A program made the translations under genes and the position numbers. A DNA stretch of 64,000 nt from Myotis daubentonii (Eukaryota; Chordata; Mammalia; Chiroptera; Vespertilionidae). The notes beneath the pieces were generated by a model. It ran no database searches, was not told the DNA's origin, and saw only the letters and a list, made by a program, of their open reading frames with translations. Where the stretch lies: the NCBI RefSeq assembly GCF_963259705.1, contig NC_081849.1, positions 58,872,093-58,936,092 on the forward strand, given 5' to 3'. This document shows positions 47,101 through 59,061 of the stretch, piece by piece; position 1 is the first letter of the stretch; each line of letters opens with the position of its first letter.

Positions 47101-48464
47101 GTTTCTCAGTTTTCTGCCTTGTAATTCACATGTGCTGCCTAATTTAGGTAAAGGTTAAGGCACAAGTCGGAGGAGAATTGACTCGTAAGTCCAGAATAAG
47201 GGAACAGAACCGCGAATTCATGTGGACGGGTCTTCCTTTCAGAAGGCTTCTTGGGAACCTCGTCTGGTAACCAACTACTTTGTTATCATTGGTTAAGTCC
47301 TTAAACTTGGCCTGGATCTCAGGTCTAGTGAAAGGTAGTCACACCTACCCCCACGGCTTGTTGGGCGGAATCAGTGTTTGCCACGCAGGTGGTACGTTGG
47401 AAGTGGGGCGCAAGTTCATTTTTTGTTGTTGTTATCAGCACTGATGCCTCATAGGGAAAACTCATTAGCATGTTTGTCTTCCAGCCAGCACATCGCATGT
47501 GTGAATGGGCCTCCGTCTGCTCTGACCACTTCTGCTCCATTTCTTCTCTTTCTTACATATGCTCAGTCCAAACTCAGATGGTTGGAGCTACCTCTTTTAC
47601 GCGTTGGAACACGTGGCTGGGGAGCTGAAACCTAAGGAGTTTCTATTCCCAACTCCAGTCAGAGATGTCTTTACCTATCTGGTTACTTTATTGTTAATAC
47701 GGCGGGCTTGTGGGTTCAAATATGTTTCCACGAATCTCAACACCATTATTTTAGTTTCGTGGATTTATTTGATAGCTGTTGTAACAGTAGCCAAGCAGCT
47801 GGTTTATTTCTAGTTGAACATTAGTGGCTGGCTCTGCTGTGCTATTTTTTAAATAATTTTTTCCACTAAGATACAAACGATTTTTTAAAAGGATTCTAAT
47901 AATAAGGTTAAGGACTTTAAAGTCATCGGAAATGGCTGTTCTCACATGACTCATCTGCCTATGGCTTCATAATCATTGTTGTGACATTTGTTGTAAATGT
48001 TATGCTCCCTCCTGAGTGGGTGTAGGGCTATGGTTTTAGATGGCAGGGCATGAAAACCCGCTTTCTCCCCCTGGGGGAAAAGAGGTTGCTATGACAAATG
48101 AATCTTTTTCTAGGAATAACATGAGTCAACATTGTAAAGCAAGACCTTTTAAATGCAAAGGAAGTCTTGTTAAATGATAATTTCTTTTTGGTCTCCAAAC
48201 CATATTATAGTAATATAGTCTTCAGTCAAAATAAAAATTTAGAATTTTTTTTTGTACTGCTTATTTCATTTTTCTATCAGCTGTCTGAAAGGAGAGGAGA
48301 AAATAAATACTATCTAGAAAAATAATGTGAAAGCCGTAGGCAAACATTGAAAGATTAGGAGATTTTTTTGTTTTTAATGTGGTATCTTCTTTTTAGATAG
48401 TTTAGATTTGGGGGTTGGGACCTTTTAAAGACAAAACAGACATCTTCATGGAAGCTATTCTTTT

Positions 48465-48595
48465 GTGTGTTTTTTAATTTATCTTTATTGTAGAAAGTAT
48501 TGGTTACAGGTGCCCCCTCCCTCCCTTAGCCCCTTCCTCCACCCTTCCCCTGGCCTTCACAGCACTATGGTTTGTGTCCATGCGTTATGCCTGGA
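48465..48595 (-). repeat. Bat LINE-1 3' end, 5' truncated insertion (antisense)
   Basis: T-rich start, aatttatctttattgtagaa, then a C-rich stretch and tgtgtccatgcgttatgc, the reverse of the repeat at 25125-25320. The flanks ggaagctattct and ggatgctattct suggest an imperfect target duplication. Confidence 0.72.
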
Positions 48596-50791
48596 TGCTA
48601 TTCTAATAGACACTGACATTATCTGATAGACTAGTCAGAGATGCCTCCGTCATAGACTGCAGGGTCTGATGTCCAAGGTAGGTAGGCAGCTGCCCAGAGT
48701 TAAAAGCCAGTGAGGGGTACAGCTAAAATGCAAAATGCTCAGCGTATACTTCTTTTCACTAGGCCTTACCATTTCTCACCAGAACTCTAGATAAGAACGT
48801 TCTTTTTCTAAAGCTCATGCATTTTGTAGGTCATTTTGAACGCCCAGCAAACTGAAAACTCTTCATCCACTTTTTCTATGAGCTGCTTATTATTTACATA
48901 ACCAGTGTTGTCAAGAGTCATTGACTTCCTTGCCTTATTTTCTGTCTATGTGTATTTCATTTACGTGGATTGCAGCTGTTATCCATAAGGTAGGCTTTCA
49001 ATTACTGTGCTGGTGAGAAAAGTAATTAAATTTTGAAGATCATTATTAAAATGTGAGGAGACCTCCCCTGCCCTGACACCTGGTTCAGTCATATCCCTCT
49101 TCTCAGGATCATGCTCTTTCTGGTTAAATGCTCGTTACCCATCAAAGCCTGGTTTAAAACCAACACCCTGCTCTGTGCCACTTCAGTCTTTAACCCTGCT
49201 CCCCCCATGGTAATGCTTACAGGCCTTTAGCATTAGTTCTCCACTTCTCCGTGCACCTGAAGAGCCTGTGAACTTAGGTGGTATAGGACATCTAGGTGCT
49301 GTAGGACTTCTTTGTATGCCCGCCGCCTGTACCACACCATTCATCTAATTGATACTCATTAATTGCTTTGTGACTGTTAAGTGATATCCATGTATATATT
49401 TAATGTTTTCACTTGGTCTAACTGCAGCAAGCATTTCTGGTCCTGAAGATTTTTTTAGATTAAAACCATCGTCCCCACATTCTAAGATGTGAAACACTGG
49501 CTTCCTAGCACAGCACTGATTTAAGGGCTGGATCTGTTTCAAAACCACTTGCTGGAAAAATCCTGGTTTTGCCTGAAAGCGCTTGTGAGCTCAGCACAGA
49601 GCTAAGCTGGGGTAACCATCCAGCCTCACAAGAATCCTGGGCAGGATCCTTCCTAGTTTGCGTGAAATGGCACCTCTCGCCACCTGTTTTCCTGGCTTTC
49701 AAGTGTGTCTGCCCTCTGATCTATGTAGATTGCAGCTCCAGGTTCTTAATTAAGATCTATGAACCTGGAACTGATAGACTGCTCCCATCAAAAAGCCAAA
49801 TTGAGGAAAGTTATAATTAGAGAAGATAATTTGGGGAAAGCATTTTTCAGGTCTGTTAAGTCATTTGCAATGTTAGCCATTGGAAGTCGACATAAATGCT
49901 CTGCCTGTTTCCTTATCTGTAGGATAAGGAAAAAAAGTAAGTCACATCCTATTTTCTGAAGTTCACCGTCTCTGTGGGCAGAACTGACAAGTACCAACTC
50001 TCCCCTGTGAATTTGGGAGCCTTGCATCCATAGTGATACCAGGTCTTTTGCTTTCTTCTCATGGCCAGGTCAGCTGGACACTTCTATTCTTTTCCATAAG
50101 CCTCAGACCTGATTTTGCTTCCTTTTCTTCTCTAAAGTCTCCCTCTTCTCCATGTTTGTTTGTTTGTTTGTTTGTTTTTACCAGATTCCTTATCCTTCAG
50201 TAATGCTACAGAGTGGTGGATAGCTCCTGCAGCAGACCCTGACATAAAGTCATGTCACCTGGATAAGTTCTAAAGTTTTATTACCAGTGCCACTAGGAAC
50301 CAGAATTGGAGAGATCACTCAGTTTCTTCATCTACAACATGAGCACAATGGTAGCTGGAGAATGCCTCAGGAAAAAATAGCTTATCATCCAAAAAAACCC
50401 CTGGCACAGGGCTTGGCACATGCTAGGTGCTGAGAATCAATACCCTATGGTAGGAAATGGACACACTCATATTTTGACGCGAAACTACAGGGGTCTGAAA
50501 TTCGTTCCCCTTAGCGTGGGTAGCCATGTGCCACTTCCATCATTCCATCTGAGAGTAATACTTTTCCATTTTACTTTTGCATCCTGGGATGCACGGGAGG
50601 GTATCACAGAAGTTCTACCTGGGAAACAAAGATAACAGCCTTGTGAGGTCTGTGATATATTTTTCTGTCCTTCCCATGGTGCACATTAAGTCTTAGTGCT
50701 GTGGGAAGCAGGTAGGACCTGGAGTGAATATTCTATATCATTTTCCATGTTTATTTATCTTGTATGAATACAGATAACAATTTATTATGAA

Positions 50792-51415
50792 CTAGGGGCC
50801 CAGTGCATGAATTTGTGCACCTTGAAAGGATCTATGGGCCCACAGGGGCAGGTCTCAGCCCATCCTCCATGCCCCCGCCCAGCCCCTCCCGCCATGGCCC
50901 TTGGACCCCTCTCTGCCAGCAGCCCCGCTCCTGCCACTGCCGCTGCTCCCACTCGTGTCAGAGCAATTGGGGCTGGCGCCAGCAGCGGGTCCAAGAGGTA
51001 GCTGCTGCCCAGATCACCTCTCAGGAGCAGGGGGAGGTGGAGAAGCCCTCAGGGGCGATCGGGCCGGCAGCTGCTGCTTGCACCCACTGATGGCTCCAAG
51101 TGATCGGACCAGCGCCAGCAGCAGGTGCGAGCGCCAGGCAGGACTGAAGCTCACAGGAGCAAAGAATTTTCAGTAACCACCAGGGGCTCGCCTCAGTGAC
51201 AGTGACTAGTGCCCTGCTTTGGTCGGGCACCCCTACTCACCTGCTCCACCATCCTGCCACGGCCAATGCCTGCCATTTTCTGAGCTCTGCTGCTTACTAC
51301 CGATGCCCATCATGTTCTGCATGCGCCCCGGGTGGTCAGCACATGTCATAGTGACCGGTTGTTTGGTTGTTCTGCTGTTCGGTCTATTTGCACATCAGGG
51401 TTTTATATATATAGA
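50792..51415 (-). mobile_element. Non-autonomous Helitron (HeliBat-like), GC-rich
   Basis: 624 bp. The 3' end (left) reads ctaggggcccagtgcatg with the imperfect hairpin tgcatgaatttgtgca. The 5' end (right) reads ttatatatataga and is followed by T; the left flank is A. The interior (50830-51170) is strongly GC-rich and unlike the other copies, so it may be captured DNA, although I recognise no gene in it. Near the 5' end, ggtggtcagcacatgtcata matches the shared module. Confidence 0.9.
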
Positions 51416-51839
51416 TTACCACATACTGTCAATGAGCTAGTTAACATTTTTACTTCCTCATTCATTCTTTCTGTTCTTGTTCAGGTATCTACTTTATACT
51501 TAAAATTTATGTTAAAAGAATATTAGTGTAAGCACAATAGCAGCTTACCGTTTTAATTAGAGCAAATACACAGCTGTTTCTCATAACCCCTAAAATCAAA
51601 TTGCAATCTCACACATTGCAGTGAGGAACTCCTTTCCAACCATCTTCATGCAGTAGCATTTTAGACAACCTTGAAAAGGGCTACATATAACGCCAACATG
51701 ACGTTAAAAGTTTCAGTATACCTCTAGATTTTCATGCACAAATATCTGATTTGTTCTTTAGAGAAAAAAACAAAACAAAACAAAATCGGAGTTAGCTTGG
51801 AATTTCAAGTTGGAATGAGAAAAATCCACATTTAACCTT

Positions 51840-52190
51840 CTGCCTTTATGATCCTAAGGCTGTGACTCATCTCCAAACAAACGCCTGATTGAGGTGATGT
51901 TTTGGAATAACATCCTGTGTTTTGGTGGCGCATCACTCTTCAATGACAGTCTGAGGTCGCATTGTATGAGCACATGATATTCCCCCCAGTTAATTGATAT
52001 CCCAGGTTTGTCCAGGGGAAAATCTACAGCTCCCCCAAACATGCTTGACAAGTTATTATATTTACTTTAGTCAAAGCCCGTGTGTGCAATCTCCCTCTTG
52101 GAGGTGGTCTATTATTGGAGTCCCATATGCTTTTTGTTTGGGAAGAAAGCAGTCACTGTGTCATACTGTTACATGGAGTATTCTTTTTCA
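51840..52190. other. Repeat-free intronic block, possible conserved DNA
   Basis: No repeat recognised in a region otherwise full of them. Mixed composition with tgactcatctcc and tgatttgaggt-like words but no clear signal. Listed as a candidate only. Confidence 0.2.
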
Positions 52191-52911
52191 GGGATGTTGT
52201 TCCCTTGGGGACCATATCAGGCCAGAGTTCCTTAGTCTAATAAGACCTTTGTAACTCTTTTTGTATAAGAGTTCTTGGAGGGAGGCAAGAATTAAACAGA
52301 AAATGTAATTCAAGCAACCATATTAGGCCACATGTGGGAAAACATGGCTCTGAGTATTGTATTAAAAAAAGGTATTTGTTATAAAAAAGGAGTGAGATGC
52401 CAAAATGTCCAGCATATTTCAGTGAAAATGAAGGCTATTGTGGTACAGGGAATTAATAACATTTTAACGTTGTCTTTCGTTTCTAACTATGAATGATCAA
52501 AAAAGCACCCCACAGCTGTCTATTCACAAATTTTATATTAAAACATGATTAATTATTATGGAAGTCCTTTATAGTGATATTTAATCTAAGGTTTCCTTGT
52601 GTGAGTTTTCCCATCAGTAAAATGATGTTTAACCCATATAAAGATATAATGATTTTATATACATACATATGTATATATCACTCAGTAATACAAAAAAGTA
52701 TATATACTCATAAGAATTATTCAGTTTTATTGTTGTACTTTACTGATTGATGAAAAACACACTGATTTTTATCTATGAGGCTAGAATTATAAAAATGAAT
52801 ATTGCAAAATGACCTATGGAAGCCCTTTCTTCAGATTTTGTAATTATGTCTGAGGAAGATTTTGATTCAGTTTTTTTTTTTTAAATCCTCACCTGAGGAC
52901 TGGAGATATTT

Positions 52912-53131
52912 TTTAAAATATATATTTTTATTGATTTCAGAGAGGAAGGGAAAGGGAAAGAGAGATAGAAACATCAATGATGAGAGAGAATCATTGATTG
53001 GCTGCCTCCTGCACATCCCTTACTGAGAATCGAGTCCACAACCCCGGGCATGTGCCCTTGACTGGAATCGAACCCGTGGCCCTTTAGTCCGCAGGCCGAT
53101 GCTCTATCCACTGAGCTAAACCGGCTGGGGC
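52912..53131 (-). repeat. Ves SINE (tRNA-derived)
   Basis: Minus-strand, nearly full length: ttgatttcagagaggaaggg to ctgagctaaaccggctgggg. It ends only 193 bases before exon 9. Confidence 0.93.
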
Positions 53132-53324
53132 TGATTTTTTTTACTTATAACATGTGGATACAGAAATCATAAAATAAATGATCAAAATACTTAAAATTAT
53201 TTTGACTAAATATGATAAAATGAAACTGTTGTCTGAAATCTAAACATTCCACAGTAAAATGTGTGGTATTGTAATCTTTTGAGACTCCTCTTTCATTGTT
53301 TTTTCCTTTATCTTTTCTTTATAG

Positions 53325-53447
53325 CAAATGGTTTCACAGCAACGCATTCTGATTCACGAAGATTCCATGAACCTGCTAAGTCTTTATACCTCTCCCTCTT
53401 TACCCAATATCACGTTGGGGCTGCCAGCAGTATCAGCCCAGCTCAAT
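53325..53447 (+). CDS. HDAC9: HDAC9 exon 9
   Basis: 123 nt, exactly 41 codons, between ctttatag and the donor gtaagt. It encodes [19 protein letters not shown], then [17 protein letters not shown] and SAQLN. This conserved stretch follows the Ser/Pro linker in class IIa HDACs. Because the exon is symmetric (phase 0 at both sides), it can be skipped without a frameshift. The frame also runs on into the intron to a stop at about 53541-53543, but that tail has no family resemblance. Confidence 0.98.
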
Positions 53448-53689
53448 GTAAGTCGCCACTCAGAGCTGCCTCACGCAGCCCGGGTGATGCCTTCCCAGGG
53501 GGACTCTGGTATATTTAGATTAGACTTCAGGGAAACTTGGTAGAGGCCATTATCCTTCCCTGTTTACTGAGTCGTTCAAAAAGATGTTCAGTCGGATTTC
53601 AAATTACAGATTTATACTGGTTTGCATAATAATATATAAAAATAACAACTAACATTTGTATAATGGTGCATAGCCTTTTTATAAAAAAA

Positions 53690-53850
53690 AGCAGCACTTT
53701 CCAACTATTTTATTAGCTCCACACGACCATCCCATGAAACAGAGATTACAAGCCACATTTTTACAAAAGAAGAAGCTGAGACGAGTAATGTTTAAAAGTC
53801 CAAGATCACGGAGCCAGTAAGCAGCAGGCCTGGCGCTCCGCCCGGCCAGT
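53690..53850 (-). repeat. MIR SINE fragment
   Basis: Antisense MIR core (agaagaagctgagacgagta, then gtccaagatcacggagccag, then taagcagcaggcctgg). Confidence 0.75.
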
Positions 53851-55944
53851 GCTGAGGTGTAGCTTCTGTCTAAAGCACAGCACATATGTTTATGGAATTT
53901 ATTTTTTGGTGAATGACTTTATTTTGAGAATTTATGTTACTGACTCTATCATACTGAAGAATACGTATCTGGAAAACCTCTTTAAGAACAATATTAAATT
54001 CTTCCCCGGAGACTTAAAGCGAAGAAATTACTTTAAAAGTCCTGACAACTGAAATAGGATATTTTGGAGGTAATTGTCCAACTAGCAGAAGACAACAATA
54101 ATTATTTTATACATATTCCCTAAAATAATGTATATTTTTGTCATTGTAAAAGATTTGTAAGCTTTTCATAGAGTAATTCATCTATGAAATGTATGAAAAT
54201 TAAATTGTGCTTATGCAAAGGTGATGTGATACATTAAGTTTGAAGAGAAACTGGTTCTAACCATTGGCACCAATTTTGCCAATCTTTCGAAGCAAGTCTT
54301 TCACTGCATGCAACTTGTCAAATTCACATCTTTTATAATATTCCCAGATCAGGATAATAGAAAGAGTGGACTATTTTGTGCCCTAATTTGTTTTCAGGAT
54401 ATAAGACCTGTTTATGGGATGATAATGTATGTACAAGCACACCTATAAAGTGATACATTTGAAGGTTGGGTTCAATACGTATTATAAAAGCAGTCTAAGG
54501 TGCACCTTATATTTTTGGTATTTTTAATAGAGTAGGATGTTGCCTTATGTGATACAGTCACTTATACAAGTGAGGAGAATGCAAAATTTGGATGCTGTTA
54601 TATATCTGGGGGTTGAAGAAGAAAAACGTAGACATACCAAATTCAATTACACTCTTGGAATTCCACACGAAGCATTCGTAAACAATTGGGCCTAGCAGAA
54701 ATAAAAAGGGAGTTAGGGATGAAACAAAACTTAAATATGCATGGATATTTTCAAATCTTCACTTACTAAAAATTGTTTTTCTCCTATTCCTGTTTTTCCT
54801 ATCTCTTCCAATGATAAGCAAATACTGAAACAAAAACTTATGACACATGAATAAGCATTTTATATCCACTCCTCTTTGCAGGCTCTCCGTCAGTCCTATC
54901 AGCTAACATAAACATACACCACTTTTAATGTGGTCAGGGGGAATTTTTTTCTCAAAGAACCCAGTCCTAAAGCCAGACCATGTAATGTTTTGATGGTAAT
55001 ACAATTTGGTGCCGTTGGATGAGTAAACCAATGCGGTTTGGATTGAAGTTTCATTTTTCTTTGCTTCCATTTTGGTGTGGATGAGGCCATCACAATTAAT
55101 TTCTCAAGCTTAGCAAGGCTTTGGCAAAGGGAACTCTAATGTTCCATTTCCCCACTGAGTAGTGGGAAATTTTTAAGGAAAAGAGGCCAGGAGAAGGAAT
55201 CACTTCTAGATTAAACATTGCGTTGACTTGCTGTGTGACTAAGACAAACCATTTACCTCTTTGTCCTTTAATTTCTCCATCACTGAAAATTGCTTTGCTC
55301 CCCTGGTGCACAGCAATTTTGAAAGATGAAACATGAGTTTTGAAAAGAAACATGCCACATAATTTTGAGGCATTAGACTTCTGCTTTTGTAATACCCACA
55401 TGACCACCATTCATTAAATTATTTGACTAGGATAATTCATTATTACTATTGATGATATAATTGTTATTGCCTTATTACTGTTATCATACATTTCAAGTTC
55501 TTAATAGTGTTTTTATTTGATATAATTCCACTTGTAGTTTATTTTATTAAATGAAAGTATCTGGAGTGTCATTTTCAATATTTAGAGATTTGGGGATCTG
55601 TTATGAATTAATATAAAATACATGTTTAAACCAGATTCCTGCATGTTTTTTACAGCCTCTCATTGAGTTACCTGAAGAATTTTATTTGAAAAATTAAATA
55701 TTGGAAACTTACAGCTCTGTGAACTTATTAGAGGAGGAGTAGAAAAAGGACCAATTGTCCCTTCTGCTTGAGACTCCAAAATCACAGACCATTTTGTCTC
55801 TAACTTCTTAATGGCTGTTATGTGTCCTTAGGTTAGAAATTTCAATAAATTTTAATTGTACAATATACCTTGTACTTAATCAGTATATTAAACTATTTTA
55901 GAAATTAACTTCCTAGTTATTAAGCCTGAAATTAGCATCATTTT

Positions 55945-56153
55945 TTAAAAATATATTTTTTAATGATTTCAGAGAGGAAGGGAGAGAGAGATAGAAACAC
56001 GAATGATGAGAGAGAATCATTGATTGGCTGCCTCTTGCAAGCCCCCTACTGGGAATTGAACCCGCAACCCGGGCATGTGCCCTAACTCGGAATCAAACCA
56101 TACCCTCCTGGTTCATAGGTCAGCACTCAGCCACTGAGCCACACCCCCCAGGC
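55945..56153 (-). repeat. Ves SINE (tRNA-derived)
   Basis: Minus-strand copy, aatgatttcagagaggaagg to gccactgagccacacccccc. Flanked by the duplication agcatcattttt (55933 and 56153 onward). Confidence 0.93.
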
Positions 56154-56443
56154 AGCATCATTTTTAATGTTAAAGATCTTTTTAAATTCAGAACAGTGAT
56201 ACCCAATACTCAATTGTCTCCAATGCTTCAACTCTACCTTTATGTCTCTTGTGTCAATTCAGTTAGTTTAAAAGACATGGCTGTTATCCATTTCCCCTAC
56301 TGAGCCATAGGTAAGATGGGTCTTTTTTTTGCGGGGTTGGGGGGGAGTGCCATGGGGTATGGAATAAAAAAGCTAATGATGTACAGACCTAATGAGCCAC
56401 ATGGATGAAAGAGGATTCACATCTTTATTATTTCCTGACACAG

Positions 56444-56654
56444 GCTTCAAATTCACTCAAAGAAAAACAGAAGTGCGAGGCCCAGACACTTAGGCAAGGC
56501 GTTCCGCTGCCCGGGCAGTATGGGGGCAGCGTGCCGGCGTCTTCCAGCCATCCCCACGCCGCTCTCGAGGGGAAGCCCAACAGCAGCCACCAGGCTCTCC
56601 TGCAGCATTTACTGTTGAAAGAACAAATGCGACAGCAGAAGCTTCTTGTAGCTG
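56444..56654 (+). CDS. HDAC9: HDAC9 exon 10
   Basis: 211 nt after tgacacag, 70 codons plus the first G of a Gly codon before the donor gtaatt. It encodes [19 protein letters not shown], then [19 protein letters not shown], then [19 protein letters not shown] and [13 protein letters not shown]. The last third is a Leu/Gln-rich helix. Compared with the human form as I remember it, HPHVTLEGKPPNS, this copy reads [12 protein letters not shown]: two substitutions and one Pro fewer. This is the most variable stretch among the nine exons. The intronic frame stops immediately after the donor (gtaattaa). Confidence 0.97.
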
Positions 56655-57045
56655 GTAATTAACAGAGCGCCATTTGGAGATCATAGGGGGGCTTTTATTT
56701 TATCAGTGATGCAATGTGATGTCTTTTTAACTCAAAGACACTGAAAAGATTTACCATTTACCAAGGTCTCCCTGATACCTGGTACTGTGGGAAAGGCTAT
56801 AAGCCTTAGTTATTTTTCTAGCTCCATGAAAAAAAAAAAGGTTGACCTTATTTGACCTTCACATACCAGAGTGGAGTACGGGTGAGTCATTGGTCAGAGG
56901 CATGCCTGTTCAATGCTCTGGCACTTCTGCCTTCACCCCATCCAACCTAGCTTTCTTCCTGTGTATCCTTCATATCTGTGTTCTGTAGATTCTTGTGTTT
57001 TCTTAAGCAAAATTGTATATGTGTACGTGGATACTTTTTTTTCAG
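56655..57045 (+). other. HDAC9: HDAC9 intron 10 (391 bp)
   Basis: The shortest intron in the window, with no repeat except a short A run near 56830. Acceptor: actttttttttcag. Confidence 0.92.
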
Positions 57046-57263
57046 GTGGAGTTCCCTTACATCCTCAGTCTCCATTGGCAGCAAAAGAGAGAATTTCACC
57101 CGGCATTAGAGGTACCCACAAATTACCCCGTCACAGACCCCTGAATCGAACCCAGTCTGCACCATTGCCTCAGAGCACATTGGCTCAGCTGGTCATTCAG
57201 CAGCAACACCAGCAGTTCTTGGAGAAGCAGAAGCAATACCAGCAACAGATCCACATGAATAAA
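57046..57263 (+). CDS. HDAC9: HDAC9 exon 11: second 14-3-3 site and Gln-rich segment
   Basis: 218 nt, entering with GT (completes Gly) and ending on AATAAA before the donor gtaagc. It encodes [19 protein letters not shown], then [20 protein letters not shown], then [18 protein letters not shown] and [15 protein letters not shown]. Ser in LNRTQSAP corresponds to the second 14-3-3 phosphosite, usually numbered near 450. The C-terminal part is Gln-rich and predicted to be helical. The next exon (known to begin LLSKSIEQLK) is not in the window. The coding AATAAA at the exon end is a Asn-Lys codon pair that happens to match the poly(A) signal hexamer. Confidence 0.98.
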
Positions 57264-58259
57264 GTAAGCTCCCAAGTCAAAGTGTCATGACCACCATTGT
57301 GGCAATTGGGGTTCTCTTCCTTGGTCTATGCACTCAAGGGGAGAATGTTGGTGTATATCATAGTTCAAAGGAGATTGCCATCTGGGCTCAAGGACACCAT
57401 AACACTACCGGGTTTTTCAACATCTTTGCGTTCATGAAGTAGCATTTGCAGCAATTTTGAGATTGTAGATGAGCAAAGTCTTTTATGACTGAGCACCTAT
57501 TTTAATACATAAGGACATGCAGGCACATGTGTGCAGAGCCTCGTATCTATAGCAGAAAAGGCTCGAGGCAGAGTTGAAGGTGGTGAATTGATATCTCAAA
57601 AGGTTTGCCCAGGTGCTGGCAGAAATGACAAGGTTAGCCAGCAAGGTATTTTTCAGCAACTCGTATGTAGCCATGTTAGAGCTGGGTGTTTTTTTTTTAG
57701 CATTCCCCACTTTGTTCCAAACAGTGTTTAAAACAGTTTCTCAGAACCTTGTGGTCATTTCCTCCTGGCAGCCCTGTTGTGGCTGAAACGGACAGCGAAC
57801 GAACGTCTGCATCATACCACATCCTTAGGCAGTCTCCTGCTGAGGCAGCCACAAGCAGTGATTGCCGTCTAGCAGCAGCAGGCAGGCTGGTGAGGCGTTT
57901 TCAGTGAACTTTTAAGCCAAACTGGCCTACAGAGTTTTGCTACTAGGCTCTGCTATGGTTGACGTACGAAACAGAATCTTCTCATTCCTGGAGAATATTA
58001 AGGTCCTGAATATCAAGATTTTGTCTCCTCACCTTTGTACTATATCACCTACAAGTGCCTTATGGAGGCATTATATATTGAGGTATCATATTGAGAAGTG
58101 GTGTCCTGTTTACCGATAGCTTAAAACTGGCTTAGTATTACAATGTTTTGTTCTATTGTAAACAAAGCAAAACCTCATGGGCCAAGGTCTACTCATCTTT
58201 CTAAGTGCAGTAGGAGAAGGTTTTCTCATCTGCTTACCTGATTGCAGGTGGGCCTAGAG

Positions 58260-58459
58260 CAGTGATGGCGAACTCATTTTTTGGGTTGATTTTTCTTTGT
58301 TAGATGGCATTTAAATATATAAAATAAATATCAAAAATATGTCTTTGTTTTACAATGGTTGCAAATATCAAAAAATTTCTATATGTGACACGGCACCAGA
58401 GTTAAGTTAGGGTTTTTCAAAATGCCGAAATGCCGAACTCAAAAGGTTCGCCATCACTG
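58260..58459. mobile_element. Non-autonomous hAT element, family B copy 2
   Basis: 200 bp with ends cagtgatggcgaact and ggttcgccatcactg. A perfect 8-bp duplication gcctagag lies at 58252-58259 and 58460-58467. In reverse complement it follows the copy at 25598-25831 closely but lacks about 33 bp between two gttcgc words near one end. Confidence 0.94.
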
Positions 58460-59061
58460 GCCTAGAGTGTGTCGCTTCTCTTTGGCCTCCACTTTACAAG
58501 GCAGAGCCATGAAGGGAGAAGCAGGGGCTGAAGATGACACTACTGAACAGAAATTCTTCCAGCCCCGCCCTTGGATGCTTTCAAAGATTATGCATATTTG
58601 TGTGGGATGGAGAGTGCGGGTAGGTTGCTAGCAGTGGCAACTACCAACTACCTCTTTTGCCATTTTTCAGTCTACTGCAGCCTCCTTTATATCATCAGAT
58701 TAATGCCTCTTTTATCACTATCGCATTTCTCTAAATTATCAAATTATTTTGTATCAAATCAGTCTTATCATAGGAGGACCAGCTTCCTTCTGGTATAGTG
58801 GTGTAATGCTCATGGACATAATGTGCTGCTGCCTCTGTTTGCTGTGTGATGGTAGAGTTAAGTTTGTTTGTGGACTCACTGCACTACTTAAAACTGCCAG
58901 GTGTTCTTGAAAAATGGTCCTGTGCCTAGTGAGAAAAATGTATGTGGAAGGAGTTATTAGGAAGCCTACATTTTGCCTGGTAATATTCTGATCTGGATAT
59001 TTGTTAGATTCCTATGAATACCTTTAAGAATATTTTGGCATACATGTTTTATGACCTATAG

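Larger units (their letters stand above)
43580..53324 (+). other. HDAC9: HDAC9 intron 8
   Basis: About 9.7 kb. Contains an L2 fragment (44030-44125), a bat LINE-1 3' end (48465-48595), a (gttt)n run near 50155-50176, a 624-bp Helitron (50792-51415) and a Ves SINE (52912-53131). 51840-52190 is repeat-free and possibly conserved. No extra exon recognised. Acceptor: tcttttctttatag. Confidence 0.87.
53448..56443 (+). other. HDAC9: HDAC9 intron 9
   Basis: About 3 kb with a MIR fragment (53690-53850) and a Ves SINE (55945-56153). No exon seen. Acceptor: tttcctgacacag. Confidence 0.88.

Noticed and set aside
53448..53543. Open frame continuing past the exon 9 donor.
   Set aside because: A good donor (gtaagt) is present, exon 10 continues the protein in frame, and the tail has no resemblance to HDAC9.
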